A DNA stretch of 64,000 nucleotides, taken from positions 9,106,489 through 9,170,488 of the forward strand of contig JACDOX010000014.1 of the NCBI GenBank assembly GCA_014549065.1, given 5' to 3'. Below the pieces are notes generated by a model that did no database searches, was not told the DNA's origin, and saw only the letters and a list, made by a program, of their open reading frames with translations. Positions 1-13,100 of the stretch are shown here, in pieces; within the stretch, counting starts at the first letter, position 1, and every line of letters begins with the position of its first letter. This stretch comes from Cardinalis cardinalis. Lineage: Eukaryota; Chordata; Aves; Passeriformes; Cardinalidae. Position numbers and translations under genes: made by a program.

Positions 1-2360
1 CTTTCCATGTGTAGACAATTACAGGGACTTCATTCATTAATGAAAGAAATCAATTAAATGCTTTGTAAAATCAAATCTANAAACATATCACTATGGTGAA
101 ATGACACCATACAAGCTGTCATTAAAGACTAGTAAATTATGGCTGTGTAACATATTTTCTGTCTGGGTCAGTAAATAAAGAACTCAAAAGTATTAAACCA
201 AACATACATTACAGTTAATAGGAAAATGTAAAATGATGCTAGTAGATGGTATTATGTTAAGAGGAACTGTGTATAAATCCTAGGAGAAGACTACCCTATT
301 TATATCAGCTGTGGAATGAAGCAGAATGACATAGTAAGTGTCAGAAAATCCAAGATGTATGATTAAGCCATCACATGGGGTTTTTCCAGCATCTACTTTC
401 ATTTTTCTTTTCAAAAGCACCAGAAAACCTGAAGTGTTGTAGTACTGCAAAACTTGAAAACTTCTAAAAAATAAAATCCTTGTTTATTGATGCAAAGACT
501 ATTAAAGTACAAGGATTATTAAATTTTTAAAGGCTGAAGAGATCTGCTATGGTTGCTGAATAGTGACCTTCTGAATAATGCAGATTTCTGACACATTTAG
601 AGATTTTTTCATTTTCCCTTTTAATGATATGTGCCCCAGCTACATATGTCCTGATCTTCAAATAANATATAATTTTAAGTCTTCACTGCTTCCTACTTAA
701 GCTGCTTCAGTATTTAGACCATTTGGTCTTATTGAGCTGATGCAACGGCAATTTATTTATCTACAAGTGGGTTTGTCATGTTCAGTTCTTCTAGATTATG
801 CTGTCAGCAGTCTGGTTCTTGTGGATTTTTGTGGACATTGATCAAGTCATCCACATAAAGGAAAAGTCTTACTTTCTTGCTATAAAACATGGTTTCCTTC
901 ATTTCAAATTATGGCAAAACCTCCCTGATTTCTCAAGCTCATATATCCCATAATGGTCTCATTAATGGNAAAAGTAATACAACCTCAAAATTCCTACTTC
1001 GTTATTTTCATTAAAAGGGTCTTAAATATAATTCATAAATTGTGTTGGCCTCCAGTGTTACAGCACCAGAAAGAGNTCAAATGGTCGGCTGTTTATCAAC
1101 CACGACCTTAAGTCCTTTATCGTACTTTAGCTTTGGNAAGTCAATTTAAAAATACCTTTAAGGAAAAACTGTGCTTAAAAACTAGTCCACCTGCCATTTT
1201 GAATTCTAAACAATGTGGTGATACTGCATTTTTGTGATAATGTAATTCCATGTAGTAATCCAAGTAATGTAAGCACTGNTTTTTTCTGATCAAAAACTCC
1301 ATATCTCAATAAAATACTTAATAAAAGACAATGTGAAATTCCTAATTGTTTTCACTGCAATTAGAGAAGNGACCCAATTTTGTAACACTTTGATGGAAGC
1401 ACTCATTTTTATGAGAGTTATCACTAAGCTGCCCTAGAAAATAGCTACCCAGAGAAAATGAAACATCTCAGTTTTAGCTTTTTTCTAAGTAGTAATAATG
1501 ATTTTTTTTTTCAGGTTAATCTAAATTGCAAATTAGGTCTTATCAGAAGATTTCTGTTTAAGTTCAGTTGTTTCAAGGCTCTGGAATATCACTTCTTCAA
1601 TGTAACACAGATTATACCTCAAGGGAAGTACAGAGCACAGAGGGAGTATCACAGTACATACAAGTTTCTCTATGCGACAGCTGCAAAGACTGATTTATTC
1701 TCATGAATAGAGCAATAACTTTGGCTGATTATTTTTTCATTCAAAANTACCATGGTAAAAAATGAATTAGCACTTTCTGGACCTTAAATCCATTAAAAAA
1801 AAAANCAAAAACAAAACTCCTATGTTATATAAATAGTTGTTCAAAATTTGGAAATTCTTTCCATAAATTAGGAATATGGACAGAATTCCATTCAGTTTTA
1901 ATTTTTACATGAAGTCTTACTGAATGTATAGGTGCTACTGCAAGTGAGTAGGAAGCCTTCAGGTCTATATAATCCAGCACAAAAAATTTTGTTACTGAAA
2001 GTGCTTTAGAAGAAATATTATAAAAGAACAAATAGAACAAGTATAGGATGAAAAAATAATTTAAAAACAACCAAANAACAACAACAAAAAGGGAAATGCT
2101 CAGATTTTTGNTTTTGTTCATAGGTTCTTTGATTTTTATTACAAACCTTATAAAGCATTTTTGAGAAATTTTCTTCTGTTACTATTAGTGTCAACAATGG
2201 TTGGATCAAGAAAATTTAAGTTTGAAAAAACATCTTTAAAATTTTAATGATTTAAGTTTGACTTATCACTATAAAAGAAATTTAGAGAGAGATTCCTTAC
2301 TTTTANTACTTTTAGACCTAACACCAGCAAATTACTGTTTCAGGACTACAGATTGCAAAT
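1..2360. other. Unique AT-rich noncoding stretch
   Basis: No repeat family, tandem array or convincing coding frame is visible. Reading frames are short and interrupted. Isolated single n calls occur every few hundred bases, as they do across the whole window. I see nothing here that supports a gene. Confidence 0.5.
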
Positions 2361-2735
2361 CACAGAATCACAAAATTAACAGAGCTGAAAGGGACCCACA
2401 AGGATCACTGAGTCCAACTCCTGGCCGGGTACAGTTCCATCCCCAAGAGCCACACCATGTGCCTGAGAGCATTGTTCAAACACTTCTTGAACTCTGTCAG
2501 GCTTGGTGCTGTGACCCCTCCCTGGAGAGCCTCTGCCAGTGCCCAACCACCCTCTGGGTGAGAAACCTTTTCCTGATAGCCAACCTAAACCTCCCCAGAC
2601 ACAGATTCATGCCGTTCCCTTGGGTCCTGTCACAGTCACCACACAGAAGAGATCAGTGCCTGCCCCTCCTCTTCTCCCTACAAGGAAGTTATAACTGCAA
2701 TGAGATTTCTCCTCAGTCTCCTCTGTTTGTGCACA
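2361..2735 (-). mobile_element. CR1 LINE, 3' fragment, minus strand
   Basis: The left edge begins with a variant of the CR1 3' terminus (cacagaatcacaaaat). It is followed by the typical antisense CR1 3' region: a run like gctgaaagggacccacaagga, then the motif around 'ctctgccagtgcccaaccaccctc' and 'ttttcctgatagccaacctaaacctcc'. The element therefore runs right to left, with its 3' end at the low coordinate. Only the 3' portion is present, which is usual for CR1 because of 5' truncation. An open frame of about 215 codons on the plus strand crosses this region, but it is an antisense artefact of the repeat. Divergence from other copies in the window suggests an old insertion. Confidence 0.9.
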
Positions 2736-4163
2736 CATATGAAACAGAATTTGAGTCAGTACTTGACTTGGTACTTTTTTGTAGGCATGTGAAGAAGCCA
2801 ATATTTTTATTCCTCCTAATTGTTATGTGTAAATTTAATTTTAATGCTCCCATGTATTCCAAGTTACTCAAAAAGAGAACCACTTATGACAAATTCAAAC
2901 TTTAGAAATAGAACCAGAGAAAAGAGGATCAGAAAAACACTGAACAGCTCTCATTTCAACTGAAAATCTTAAAAAGACAAGAAAAGACAAACTTCCTTTA
3001 ATTCTGAAGTTTCCATGTACATTCCTGCTATAAGAAGTCCTTTTTCTCCCTCATACATACACATATTTTGTGCAGACAAGCATTAAAATACTATGTTCTC
3101 TGCTTGGAAGGAAAGCTCATGAATGGAAAATACTATAAACTTCAGAAGCATTTGACTTAGATTCTGTGTTTAAACACAAGTACAGATCTTAAAACTTTTT
3201 TTTACATTTCTGTTAATCTTGGAGAGAGAGGTTTGTTCAAATGTTGTTTACCTATTCCTTATGGCATGAATTTATAGTCCATACATTTGTTCCATGTCAG
3301 TCTCCATTTGCATAACAGTATAAAGTGTGAAAACATATGAATTTTAATGTTGAAAACATAAANAGTTGCATTTCTCGTAATTCTATTTTTAATAGCTTCT
3401 TTTCAGTTATGAACATTAGACATATTCTAATAGATACAGCTCTTATGTATGACCAAGTATGCTTCAGCCTTACTCTTTGGGTCATTATCAGCATCCTCAT
3501 GTCTCTCACCCTCTCATGTTCTCTGGCATAGCTTGGTGCCGTCTTTGAATTGGCATCTCTTGGCTTTAGAACATGAAGACTTCATCTGCAATTACAGCTT
3601 TGAATACATTCTTAAATTCCTAGTGAATTTCAACTCAGGAAAGATGTGAATCTTCACATTTTATAGTATTTGCAAAAGAAAATTAATCACTGTATATCAT
3701 CATTACAAACCATTAACACTACCTGTGATTTTCTTCTAGTATTTTACAAAATCTATTTTGTTTAACTGTCATAAAATAACCAGTACTTTGGGGAAATCAA
3801 AAAATACCAAAACTTTGCTGAAGTTTCCCTGAAAAGTTTGTGTTTGGTTGGATTTATTCTCTGTTGATGTTTTTTTCTTTTAAGTTATTTATTTCTTTAT
3901 TTTCTGGAGTTCAAAGAATTAAATATCTCTTCCTATCAGAAAACTTTTTAAAAATAACTTTGTTCGCTTTTAACATGATTTAAAATATGTTATGATTGCA
4001 GATTCTGTCACTCTAAATGTAAGTGCTTGACTTGTTAATTTATTTAATTTAATAATGGCTTATATAATTTTTAAATAACACTCTAATGGTTGTTTTTTTG
4101 ACTGGAGCNTAATCCCTGGAGCAAAATAGCATAGCACTTCTAGTCATGTATCTTATTGTTCAC
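2736..4163. other. Unique AT-rich noncoding stretch
   Basis: No recognisable repeat or conserved coding frame is seen. Short open frames around 3300-3650 overlap on both strands and lack any family signature. Confidence 0.45.
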
Positions 4164-4592
4164 TGTATTGGGTCTGGCTGGGATGAAGCTATAAAATCTT
4201 CACAGTAAGCTGTGACCCAAGAAAAGCCCTTGCTGGAGCAATCCTGGCAGGATTTATGACAAACTGATCACAACCCCATTCCCAGCCCCCCTGCACCACC
4301 AGAGAGGAGAAGGCAGAGAAGTTGAGAGTGAGGCTGAGCCTGGGAGGGATGGGAGGAAGGTGTTTGTAGATTTGTTCTTACCTCTCATTATCCTACTCTT
4401 TTATTAACTGGTAACAAACTAAACTAACTTCACGCAAGTACAGTCTAATCTGCTGATGCTTAGTGATCTCCTTATTATTATCTTAAACCATGAGCTTTTT
4501 GTTATATCTTCTCTCCCCTGTCCTGTTTGTAGAGAGGATTGCTAGAACATCTTGCTGAGTGCTTGGCGCTCTACCAAGGTCAACCCACCTTG
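4164..4592 (+). mobile_element. Degraded endogenous-retrovirus LTR-family copy (plus)
   Basis: This begins with a TGTATTGGGTCTGGCTGGGA-type start. It contains the block 'aaccccattcccagcccccctgcacc', the stretch 'gagcctgggagggatgggagg', and an end containing 'ttatatcttctctcccctgtcc' and 'aaggtcaacccacc'. The same blocks occur in complement at 14298-15040 and in part at 32290-32615 and 39745-39985, so the window itself shows this is an interspersed family. I recognise the pattern as an avian retroviral LTR or non-autonomous relative, but cannot assign the exact family. No coding capacity is seen. The right boundary is approximate. Confidence 0.65.
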
Positions 4593-4786
4593 GGTTACTG
4601 GTCAAGATCAGTCCACCACATTTACAAATGAAAGGATGTATCACAGGCTTTGTTCTCTGGAATTGTATCAGGGTGTNACAGTGAGAAAATTTAAGGTGAA
4701 ATGAGACTTCAGTATACAGGCCATCATGACCAATTACTAAAGGTTTTCCTTCACATGTTAGNATGTTACACAGAGAGTGTAGTAAG

Positions 4787-5262
4787 TGTAGCAGGCCTNA
4801 CAGGGGCTTTATCTTTGCAGCCCGTTTATAAAAGAATGCCATAAGGATCAAAGAACTGCTCCACAAGGACACACTGACCTTGTACGTGCAGACCTAAGCA
4901 AAACAAGACCAAGGACACACTGACCTTGTGCGTGCAGACCCAAGCAAAACAAGACTATAAATTTTTATGATATGTTATGGTATGTGCTTAAAAACAAAGA
5001 TGACGAACATCTGGAGACTGCAGTATCCTGATAACATAGATTTATGAGAATCCTACATATTTTCTGTAACCAATAATAATCTACCAATCATTAGTATTAT
5101 AAAAATGTTGTCCTTATGAAGTAACCAATAATTAGAGCGGTAACATAATCTGTGCTTGTGCAAAAAGGTATATAACAACAAGGCTGGACGCAATAAAGCA
5201 CTTCTTCTTGCGATGCATCCGTGATCTCTGTCTCTTTGTTTCCTGACATGATGGTCCCCACA
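4787..5262 (+). mobile_element. Solo LTR with 5-bp target-site duplication
   Basis: The 476-bp segment starts TGTAGCAGG and ends GGTCCCCACA, giving the canonical TG...CA termini. It is flanked on both sides by GTAAG (4782-4786 and 5263-5267), a 5-bp target-site duplication. A TATA box (TATATAA, 5169-5175) is followed 17 nt later by a polyadenylation signal (AATAAA, 5192-5197), so the LTR reads on the plus strand. U3 contains a 46-bp direct duplication (4865-4910 and 4911-4956). No internal retroviral sequence lies on either side, so this is a solo LTR left by recombination between two LTRs. A 5-bp duplication would fit an ERVL-like class, but that is inference. Confidence 0.8.
4865..4956 (+). 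repeat. 46-bp tandem duplication in LTR U3
   Basis: Two consecutive 46-bp units start aaggacacactgacc and differ at only two or three positions. They lie upstream of the TATA box in the LTR, the position where retroviral enhancers are often duplicated. An enhancer role here is inference. Confidence 0.85.
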
Positions 5263-5267
5263 GTAAG

Positions 5268-6624
5268 TATATCAACAACTGACTAATCAACAGAAGGATC
5301 CAGTTGTTAAAATCACATAGAAAGGTAAAGATCTGTCATGGCCTCAAGACCAATCAAGTCACATAAAATGGAACCTTTGCAATTTGTAGCTGTGCTACCT
5401 TTTTCTGTATGAATAGTTAATTCCACCTAAAAAAAAAGTCTTTCTGAATAAGACACAGCAACCAAAGCCATGGGGTAGAGATGATCTGTGTGACTGACAG
5501 CTGGAAGAATCAATAAAGGCATGGGAATGAAGACTAATTCTCACTGTGACTGAGTTTGTCAAAGACTTGTGCAGTTTTGTAACTGCAGTAAGTATTTCAG
5601 CTTGCAAAGAGGATAGGGTGTAAACTCATATAGTACAAAGATAAAGGAGAACCTCATTAATAAAATAATAATTTTATAGTCAGGGTAAACCTTTGACACT
5701 GAGCAGAAATACATATTAGAATTATGCATTGAATGGTGAAGATAATGAGAAACAGTATACAGCTGCCTTACTTTCTTAATATTTATTAAGTTCTTTATTA
5801 CATTTGTACAGAAACCATGTTTTTCTCACTTTGCAGGTGTCTATGCAGGCAGGCAAATAGCAATATGTCTATATATGTGTCTACAAATTTTACATATATA
5901 CACAGATACAGATTTACATATAAAAATAAATATATAAGCATCCACAAGTGCTCCTTTTTGCTTTGGCACACATAGCATGGCTGTGCATTTAGTATATCTT
6001 CCATGGATAAAGGTCAATCAGCTTTTCACCCTAATCCAAAATAAAAAACCTAAAAATTTCTAATGAAGTCTACTATCAAACACATAAATTGAACAAACAC
6101 ATATGAACCTGCCTTGTTGGGAATTAGACTAGATGATTTCCAGAGGTCATTTACAAACCTGAGAATTCTCTGATTTTGTGATGAAACTCTTTAAACATTC
6201 TTGCAAAACTTAAGCAAAGATTTCTGAACAGACTTTTTTGCTTTTGGCTCAATGCTTGAGCTTGCCAGAGCAGTGCGGTTCAAATTTTATTATCACACAT
6301 CTGCTCTCATCCTTAAAATATTGCAGAGAGAGGCAAGCAGGACTGTAAACAACAGACCAGGTAAAATGGGCTTTCATCTTTCAACCTGCATGGTTTAAAA
6401 TCAAACTCTCTGAGTTAAATCTGAACATCTGAGCTATCTGCTGATAATAATCTGTGGAAGCACTCTCTGCACAAGGAGTCTTCTCTCAGTCAATGTATTG
6501 TGAGGCAAGACTGTTTCAGTGTCTTGGTTTAGTGCAGCTTAATACTTCCCCTAACCCTGTAGCTGTCATGCAGAAAAAAAACCCCAAAAAACCAATAACA
6601 AGGTGCATGTGCAGAAGTCAGTGT
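5268..6624. other. Unique AT-rich noncoding stretch
   Basis: No repeat family or gene is recognised. A TA-rich, weakly repetitive patch occurs around 5860-5940 (tatatgtgtctac, catatatacacag and similar). Confidence 0.45.
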
Positions 6625-6885
6625 TCATAGAATCATAGAATGGCCTGAGTTGGAAGGGACATTAAAGATCATCTAGTTCCAGCCACCCTGCCATGGGCAG
6701 TGACACCTTTTACTAGACCAAGTTGCTCAGAGCTCCATCCAACCTGGCCTTGAACACCTCTAGGGATGGGGCATTCACTTCTCTGGGCAACCTCTTCCAA
6801 TGCTTCCCCACCCTCACAGTAAAGATATTTTTCCTAATAGCTAATCTAAACCTCCTTTCAGTTCAAAGTCATTCCCCCTTGGCTT
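6625..6885 (-). mobile_element. CR1 LINE, 3' fragment, minus strand
   Basis: This starts with tcatagaatcatagaatgg, the complement of the CR1 3' tail of repeated ATTCTATG units. It continues with ttggaagggac, 'agatcatctagttcc', 'gccatgggcagtgacacc', 'atccaacctggccttgaaca' and 'ccctcacagtaaagatatttttc'. The element is oriented right to left and is a 5'-truncated copy of about 260 bp. It is among the better preserved CR1 copies in this window. Confidence 0.95.
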
Positions 6886-9362
6886 TGAAAAAATGATGTT
6901 TCGCTTCTACAAATGGAGCCTAGTCTTGTTTACAGAACTGAAATATCTGCAGATAAGTGTGAAAAAAAATAAACCATGTNATATATTTTCTCTTAGTATG
7001 TATGGAAGGCTGATAGTTTTTCTCCTTCTACACGGGTAAAAGCTATAGCTAACTACAAGTTTGAATCCCNTTTGGAGGATCCTATTTCTATCCCTTTTGT
7101 CTGTGAGACTTCTGTGAACCACTGTTGTCTAACATCACAAGTAAGAATGATTTTTCTCTCATTTTCTTTCCTGTATTGATTGCATTATGGCCTGTTGAAA
7201 CCAAGATTATTTCTTAATGTTTATTTGGAGTTTATGTACAATAGTAGGGCTGTGACCTGGATCAGACTTTTTAGAAAACAATAATAAGAAGTGTATTTGC
7301 TTTTTCCCCCATTTTATCCAGGTATGTATGACTTTTACTCAAANAATCTAAATTAGGAGACATTTACATGGACTGGTTCTGATTCGCCTCAAACATACTC
7401 TTAACCTAGCATGTCAAACATATTGCTATGGTGAGCTGCTTTATTGTGATTTTTTTTGTCTTAATGCAAAGAATGGTTTTTCTATTGCAAATAATAGAAA
7501 AGAAAAAAATCTCTAAAATGCAACCTGCAATAGCAGATATACAATATCTATATGAGTTTATTATTATTGTATATCATCTTGGTTTTTTACATATTAATGT
7601 ATGATTGTTTGTGTGTAGTTTCTTCTTTGGGAAGAATAGGTTATGTAAGCTGAGAAATATTTCAGATATGTCCTTATGTCTCATAAGTACATAACAAGCA
7701 TTCTTGCATAATTATTTTGATAATGAAATATTGTGCCAAATTATATTCTGGAAACAGCTTCTGTTATTGTTTCTGTGAGCAACCCAATAAGCTGGAACAA
7801 TTGGCATGGTTAGGGAAGATTACAAGACCTCAGGTGCACTGCAAGAGAGAAGAACATGACTGAGAAAAACAAAACCTGTTCAGAAGCAGTTCTTCTGATT
7901 ACTTCCTCAATTTCTATAAAAAAATGGGAAGATTTTCTATTTCGTTCAACTTTTTTAAAGAAGGGGAAAATTTGCAACTAGCATCAAAGAAAGGCTGTGG
8001 TACAGAATTCTTCATATCTACAGAACTAATCAGTAGTTTTCATGGTATTGTATAACACCCACAGCGGACATCAAGCCTCTTCATAGCTCAGCCTCAGATT
8101 TGGAACATATTTGACCTAATTCATTTTATATATATATTGGTCAAAGGAAATGATCTCTGACCCTTGTACTATAATCTAGAATGAGTAAAAACAAGAAGTA
8201 TGGATGTATAAAGAACAGACTATTCTTTTAAGAGGCACAGATCCTTAAGGGAAACAAAGAAAAGTATTGGGATGCTAAAGTGACAAAAATATTGGGATGT
8301 TAAAGTGGCACAAAAAGGCATTTCCTAATAATATAGTTCTTGGGAAAACTGTCAAATATCTAGGAAGAAAACCAGACAGAATACATCTTTCAAAGAGTTG
8401 CGAAAGATTCACAAAATAAATGAAGGTAATGATCAGGATGAAAAATCAGATCAGTGTGTCACTGAGGAAGAGAACTCACTAGAAAATTATCCCAAATGTG
8501 AAAATGTGCACTTAAGATCTATCTTACATAGACCTTTGCAGCATGATGCTGATTTTAAAGTTATAAATAAGCTGGAAGTGAGGTAGGTTTCATAGCCAAT
8601 AGCTATGTTGCTAAATAATTGCATAAATGGATTCCAGAACTCAAAAATTAAATTTAACACATATCAAAGCAACAAAGCTGCAGCCAGAATGTTAAGAGAA
8701 AAACATTAACACCATTGATTTGTAGTAACATGTTAAAACTTTCTATACAAATAACAATGATAATTTGTCATTCAGGCTTTTCCATCAACAATTTCCAGCT
8801 GTGGACAAGACTGCAAATAAATTCTTAGTTGGTAATAATACCAAGATATTTTAAACAAATAACAAATAACAAACAATTTGAAAACATTATAACACATTGT
8901 GCTCTGTTTCAGAAAAAACAAAGCAACACTAACCAGAAGAAAGACTGTAGGAGGAATTTCTGGAGAAGTAAATACACAATTTCCTATTTTAAGGATATGA
9001 AGTTTGGATCCAGTGGGATATGTCTGCAAAAAAAGCTGAAATATGTGGATATGTATAAGTGGATGAGAGTGTTGCAAGCCAAACAAGATACAGACTCGTA
9101 AATTCATAATAATACTATTACCAAAGATTCCAGTGCTAGACCTTGGACTACAGTTTATTTTTTCTGCTGTTGAGCATGTACATGCCTCTGTATCCATTTG
9201 TCTTCTTTTCTCTCCCGTTGCTATAGTCTTCCACCAGCCTAAACATTCTTTCCTCCTTTGAACTTATCCTCTCATTCTCCTTCAGAGACTTTCTCTGTTG
9301 TTTGTCTTGAGCTCCTTTTCATTTCTTGCAGACAAATCATAGATGCTGGCTGGGTGAGTGGG
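6886..9362. other. Unique AT-rich noncoding stretch with a small duplication
   Basis: No gene or dispersed repeat is recognised. At 8265-8316 two adjacent units of 25 and 27 bp begin tattgggatg and are nearly identical. A lysine- and glutamate-rich open frame of 62 codons at 8398-8586 matches no family I know, and I regard it as chance. Confidence 0.4.
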
Positions 9363-9728
9363 AATAGAATAGAATAAAATAGAATAGAACAGAATAGAAC
9401 ANAACAGAACAGAATATTTCAGTTGGAAGGACATACAGGTATTATCTAGTCCAGCTGCCTGATAATTTCAGGGCTGACTAAAAGTTAAAGTATATTATAA
9501 GGATCCAAAAACTTTTTAAACACTGACAAGTTTGGGGCATCAGCAACATTCCTAGTAAGCCTGATCCAAAGTTTGCCCAACCTCTCAATGAAGAAATATT
9601 TCCTAATATTCAGTCTGAACCTCCTCTGCTACAGCTTTGAACAATACACCAATGTCCTGTGCATGGGTCCCAGGAAGCAGAGCTCAGCACCTCCTTCTCC
9701 CCTTCTCTTTGGGAAGACACAGGGAGCA
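9363..9728 (-). mobile_element. CR1 LINE, 3' fragment, with expanded pentamer tail
   Basis: The left edge is a (AATAG)n/(AACAG)n pentamer run at 9363-9416, followed by tatttcagttggaagg and a diverged antisense CR1 body ('caacctctcaatgaagaaat', 'cctaatattcagtctgaacc'). Orientation is minus, with the 3' end at the left. The pentamer run sits exactly where the CR1 3' terminal repeat should be and probably expanded from it. That last point is inference. Confidence 0.85.
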
Positions 9729-9765
9729 ATGATGTAATCCCTCAACTCCTTTTGCTACAAGACAC

Positions 9766-9822
9766 ATTCAGCTGGTTGGACCTGTTGATCTTAAATGTCT
9801 TTTCCAACTNAATGATTCTATT
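9766..9822 (+). mobile_element. CR1-type 3' terminus, plus strand
   Basis: A short piece reads gctggttggacctgttgatc, then aaatgtcttttccaact and aatgattctatt. This is the plus-strand 3' end typical of CR1 or of a repeat sharing its tail. Only about 57 bp remain, lying directly beside two other CR1-like pieces in a composite cluster. Confidence 0.7.
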
Positions 9823-9837
9823 ACAACTTCTCCTTTA

Positions 9838-10110
9838 GGAGGAGCAGACCTGTCNCTGGGACTGACCTCTGCAGAGCGCCACTGATGACCAGCCACCAGC
9901 CAGCTGCGGCCCCACCCGCCACAAGCCTTTGAGCCTTGTCCTTCAGTCCTGACCATCACACCATTAACCTGGCTCATCCCACAGCTGGACAACTTCTTCA
10001 AAAGGATACTTTGAGGGTCAGTATCAAAACCCTTCCTAAAATACACAGAAATTCTTTTTGAAGTAAATTTCTCTGGCATTTGGTAATTTTGAAGAAATTC
10101 TTTGGGCAAT
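9838..10110 (-). mobile_element. Ancient CR1-like fragment
   Basis: The plus strand shows the pattern 'gcgccactgatgaccagccaccagcc...attaacctggctcatccc...gtatcaaaacccttcctaaaa'. I recognise this as a diverged copy of a vertebrate CR1-type LINE segment, usually seen antisense. A related, more decayed segment lies at 19255-19530. Family assignment rests on pattern recognition only, and edges are approximate. Confidence 0.55.
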
Positions 10111-13100
10111 CAGCTTGGTTCCTCACTTTTCTGTGATGTGGGCAGATAAAGGATATAAATATTTTGCACAAAAAGGACTTTTGATTCTGATTAGCTGAGA
10201 AGCAGAAAAAAATGCATTTGTGGCTCTATCTGTAGCTGTATTTTCCCTTAAGCAAGGAATATTCTAAATTNACTTGTATAGAGCTGAGCATTTATATTGA
10301 TGTAACACACCTACACAGCATCTGATCTGGCTTGGGTATTCCAGCTCTGTACTACATTATAAACTGTGGATATTTAATAAGAAGCCTCAGGGCTCAGGCA
10401 AATTATCAAGTCATGCAAGTCATCTGAGCTAATTAATTGTCTGTGTTCTTAGTTTGACTCTGACAAACTGAAATAAAATGACATATTACTAAAAGAAGGT
10501 GTTGTGGGTAAGTCATGCTCTCTCTGTTTGGTGCAGCCAGATATCAGAGGTTTTAATTCAGGCTATCTCATCAGCCAAGATAAATCAGATTTAAACCTGA
10601 TTCTTCAGGTTCATGTTGGTAGATATCCCTCTTAGGTGTAGTGGCAGAGGTACAAATGTCACTATTCTTTTGCATGGGCTTCAGCTGCCTTATAGAATAT
10701 CTGTGGATTTGGCTTAGAAGCCCAAGTAACTTTTCCAAAATAAGTTTTTAAAGTAAACACAAAACTTTAAATATATTCCCACAGTTCTAATGGCACTGAT
10801 GAGATTTTGTGACTTATGGAAGNCTTTTGCACCAAGCTTTTGCTGTCATTGCCTATATATCTCATTTATGTAAAAAAAAAATCATTTGGTAGAACCATTG
10901 CTCCCATAGAATGAGATAAATTGAAGAAAGGAACCATTCACAGGGTACACAGACACAGATTTTTTGCTGGTGGACACAGCCAATATCTGTTATATCTAGG
11001 TTTGTAATATTAAGATGCCAGTAGAGAAGTCTTGTAGATATTCTTATCCATGTGAAAAAGTATTGCTTGCACAAAATTTCTGTGTAACTTCCAGGAAAAA
11101 AAATGAACTAAGGTCTTCAGCTTTCTCAGGTAAATAATTTTTAAAATCAAAAGAACTATGTTAGACAGGTGATGAGAATATCTAAGTGAAAAGTCTCATC
11201 AANCACCAGAGAATCCCTCTCAAGGAGTAGGAGCTAATAGATCTGCATATGTAAGGAAAACTCCTTTTTCACATGAGGCATTCTGTATCTCAAGACAGTA
11301 ACTAAAAATGGACAAAACACTGCATATGAAAATACTATTAAAGCTTATCATTATTTTGTGTAAGACAGGAAATGGCACTCAAAAGCAGTTTTTTCATTTT
11401 GCAGCATTTCCATAATAGTTTAATTGAATGACTGCACTATTTGAATGCTTCNGTCCTTCAGGTTAAAAAATGTGCATATTGAATCTGAGATCATAACTAG
11501 AGGAGATGATTTCAAATCCAATTCCTTTTTCATTAGTAAAGAAAGTACACTGAGATGTTGATTCTTTAAAAAAAAAGTTCTTTATCAAACAGCAGGGGGC
11601 AATGAAACATAAATCAAAATAAAAAAACTCCTTTGCAAAGTACAGGAAACATAAAACAGAATATTGCTACCTGAATATTCTATTTGCTTTAGTGAATGTT
11701 TTATGAGAAGATAAAAATACAATGGGGATTTTTTGGAGAGGAAAATAAGGAGAAATTTTCATGTAANCTACAAAAGTATATGAGCAGAAGTATATGTAGT
11801 TTGTGATATATCAAAAGGTCAATAATTTTTTTTTCTCTGGAAATTTTTAAACGTTTTTAAATGGCTACCAGTTTCTGGTGTCTATAAACACGTTTATGTA
11901 TCTGCAAGTTGAAGGATATAAAATCTAGGCAGAAATAAGATTGCATTGAAAGAGAATCTTGATTTCCCCTAAAAAATAATATTATGCTATCTTATCATTC
12001 TTTGATTGCAGCATAATTTTAGTGTATGTAATTAGATTTTNTGTCATTTTTATTATTTATGCAAAGCCATGTAATACTGAAACAATTGTGTTTTATCTAT
12101 TATCAAAAAAAGCTAACTATTTTCAAATTTAAACGCAATAATCAATATATGCTCCAACTCCTTTTCTTAGCACGTATTTCAGAGTTAAATATGTAATCAT
12201 ACATTTTGTTATTCAAATGAAAGAATATTCAACTTATCATTTTATTGGTATGTGAAGTATATTGCATACACTTTTATGTCATATAGNATTTTATGTGAAT
12301 AAAAAGGAGGAATTTTCTTATCAAGGTAATAAAGCCCCTTACAAACAACAAAGGATATAATGTGCCTGAAATAGGACCCATTTTAGAATTGCATTCCAAG
12401 GGAGTGAAATTAATTAAAATGCCTGAGAGCAAAAGTTGATCTATGCCAATTGCCAAAGCAGTGTGGGAGATGATCTATATGAGAGTCTCCTCAAAAATAA
12501 GCATTTGCAGAGGCTGTAAAGCTTTCCATTAGATCTAGCACTTTGTTTGTACCAGCTGTCCTGCCTATGTGTAGCAGGAAGAAGAATGCTTCCTTCAGTC
12601 CTTATATAGGATAATGAAAGTATCCAGTTCCCTGGACAAATCCATAAAAATTCAGTTGGCTCATACCTTTTACTAACCAAACCTATGCAAGCTTGATAAC
12701 CATGTGAAAACTAAAATAATTTCATTTATTGCAGTGAAAAGATTGGGATAAATGGTTATGTCTGATGTTAGAAAAAAAAATCTTTTAAAATAATCTTGGA
12801 TCTTCTGAACTTGTCATGTGGTCATCCTCTGCTCTAAGGTAGTCTTTTAAACCTACTTGTTAAAAAACTGGCTGTTTGGGGGATTTCTATTACCTGCACC
12901 TATTAACTTTAGTAAAAAGGACCAGTTGTCACTCTGGACACTTTTAACTGACACTCTGGGCTTATCTATGTTACTAGAGACCACTTTATAGCATTTCCAG
13001 CACATTTTTTTCTCTCACTAGGTTTTCCTCTTTCATCTACTCTGATGAATCATTTAGGTTTTCCAGAGAGTTCCAACAAGACCAGCACCAGCAGCAACAC

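Noticed and set aside
2258..2905. 215-codon plus-strand open frame
   Set aside because: Most of it is antisense CR1 sequence. Openness reflects the repeat, not a gene.
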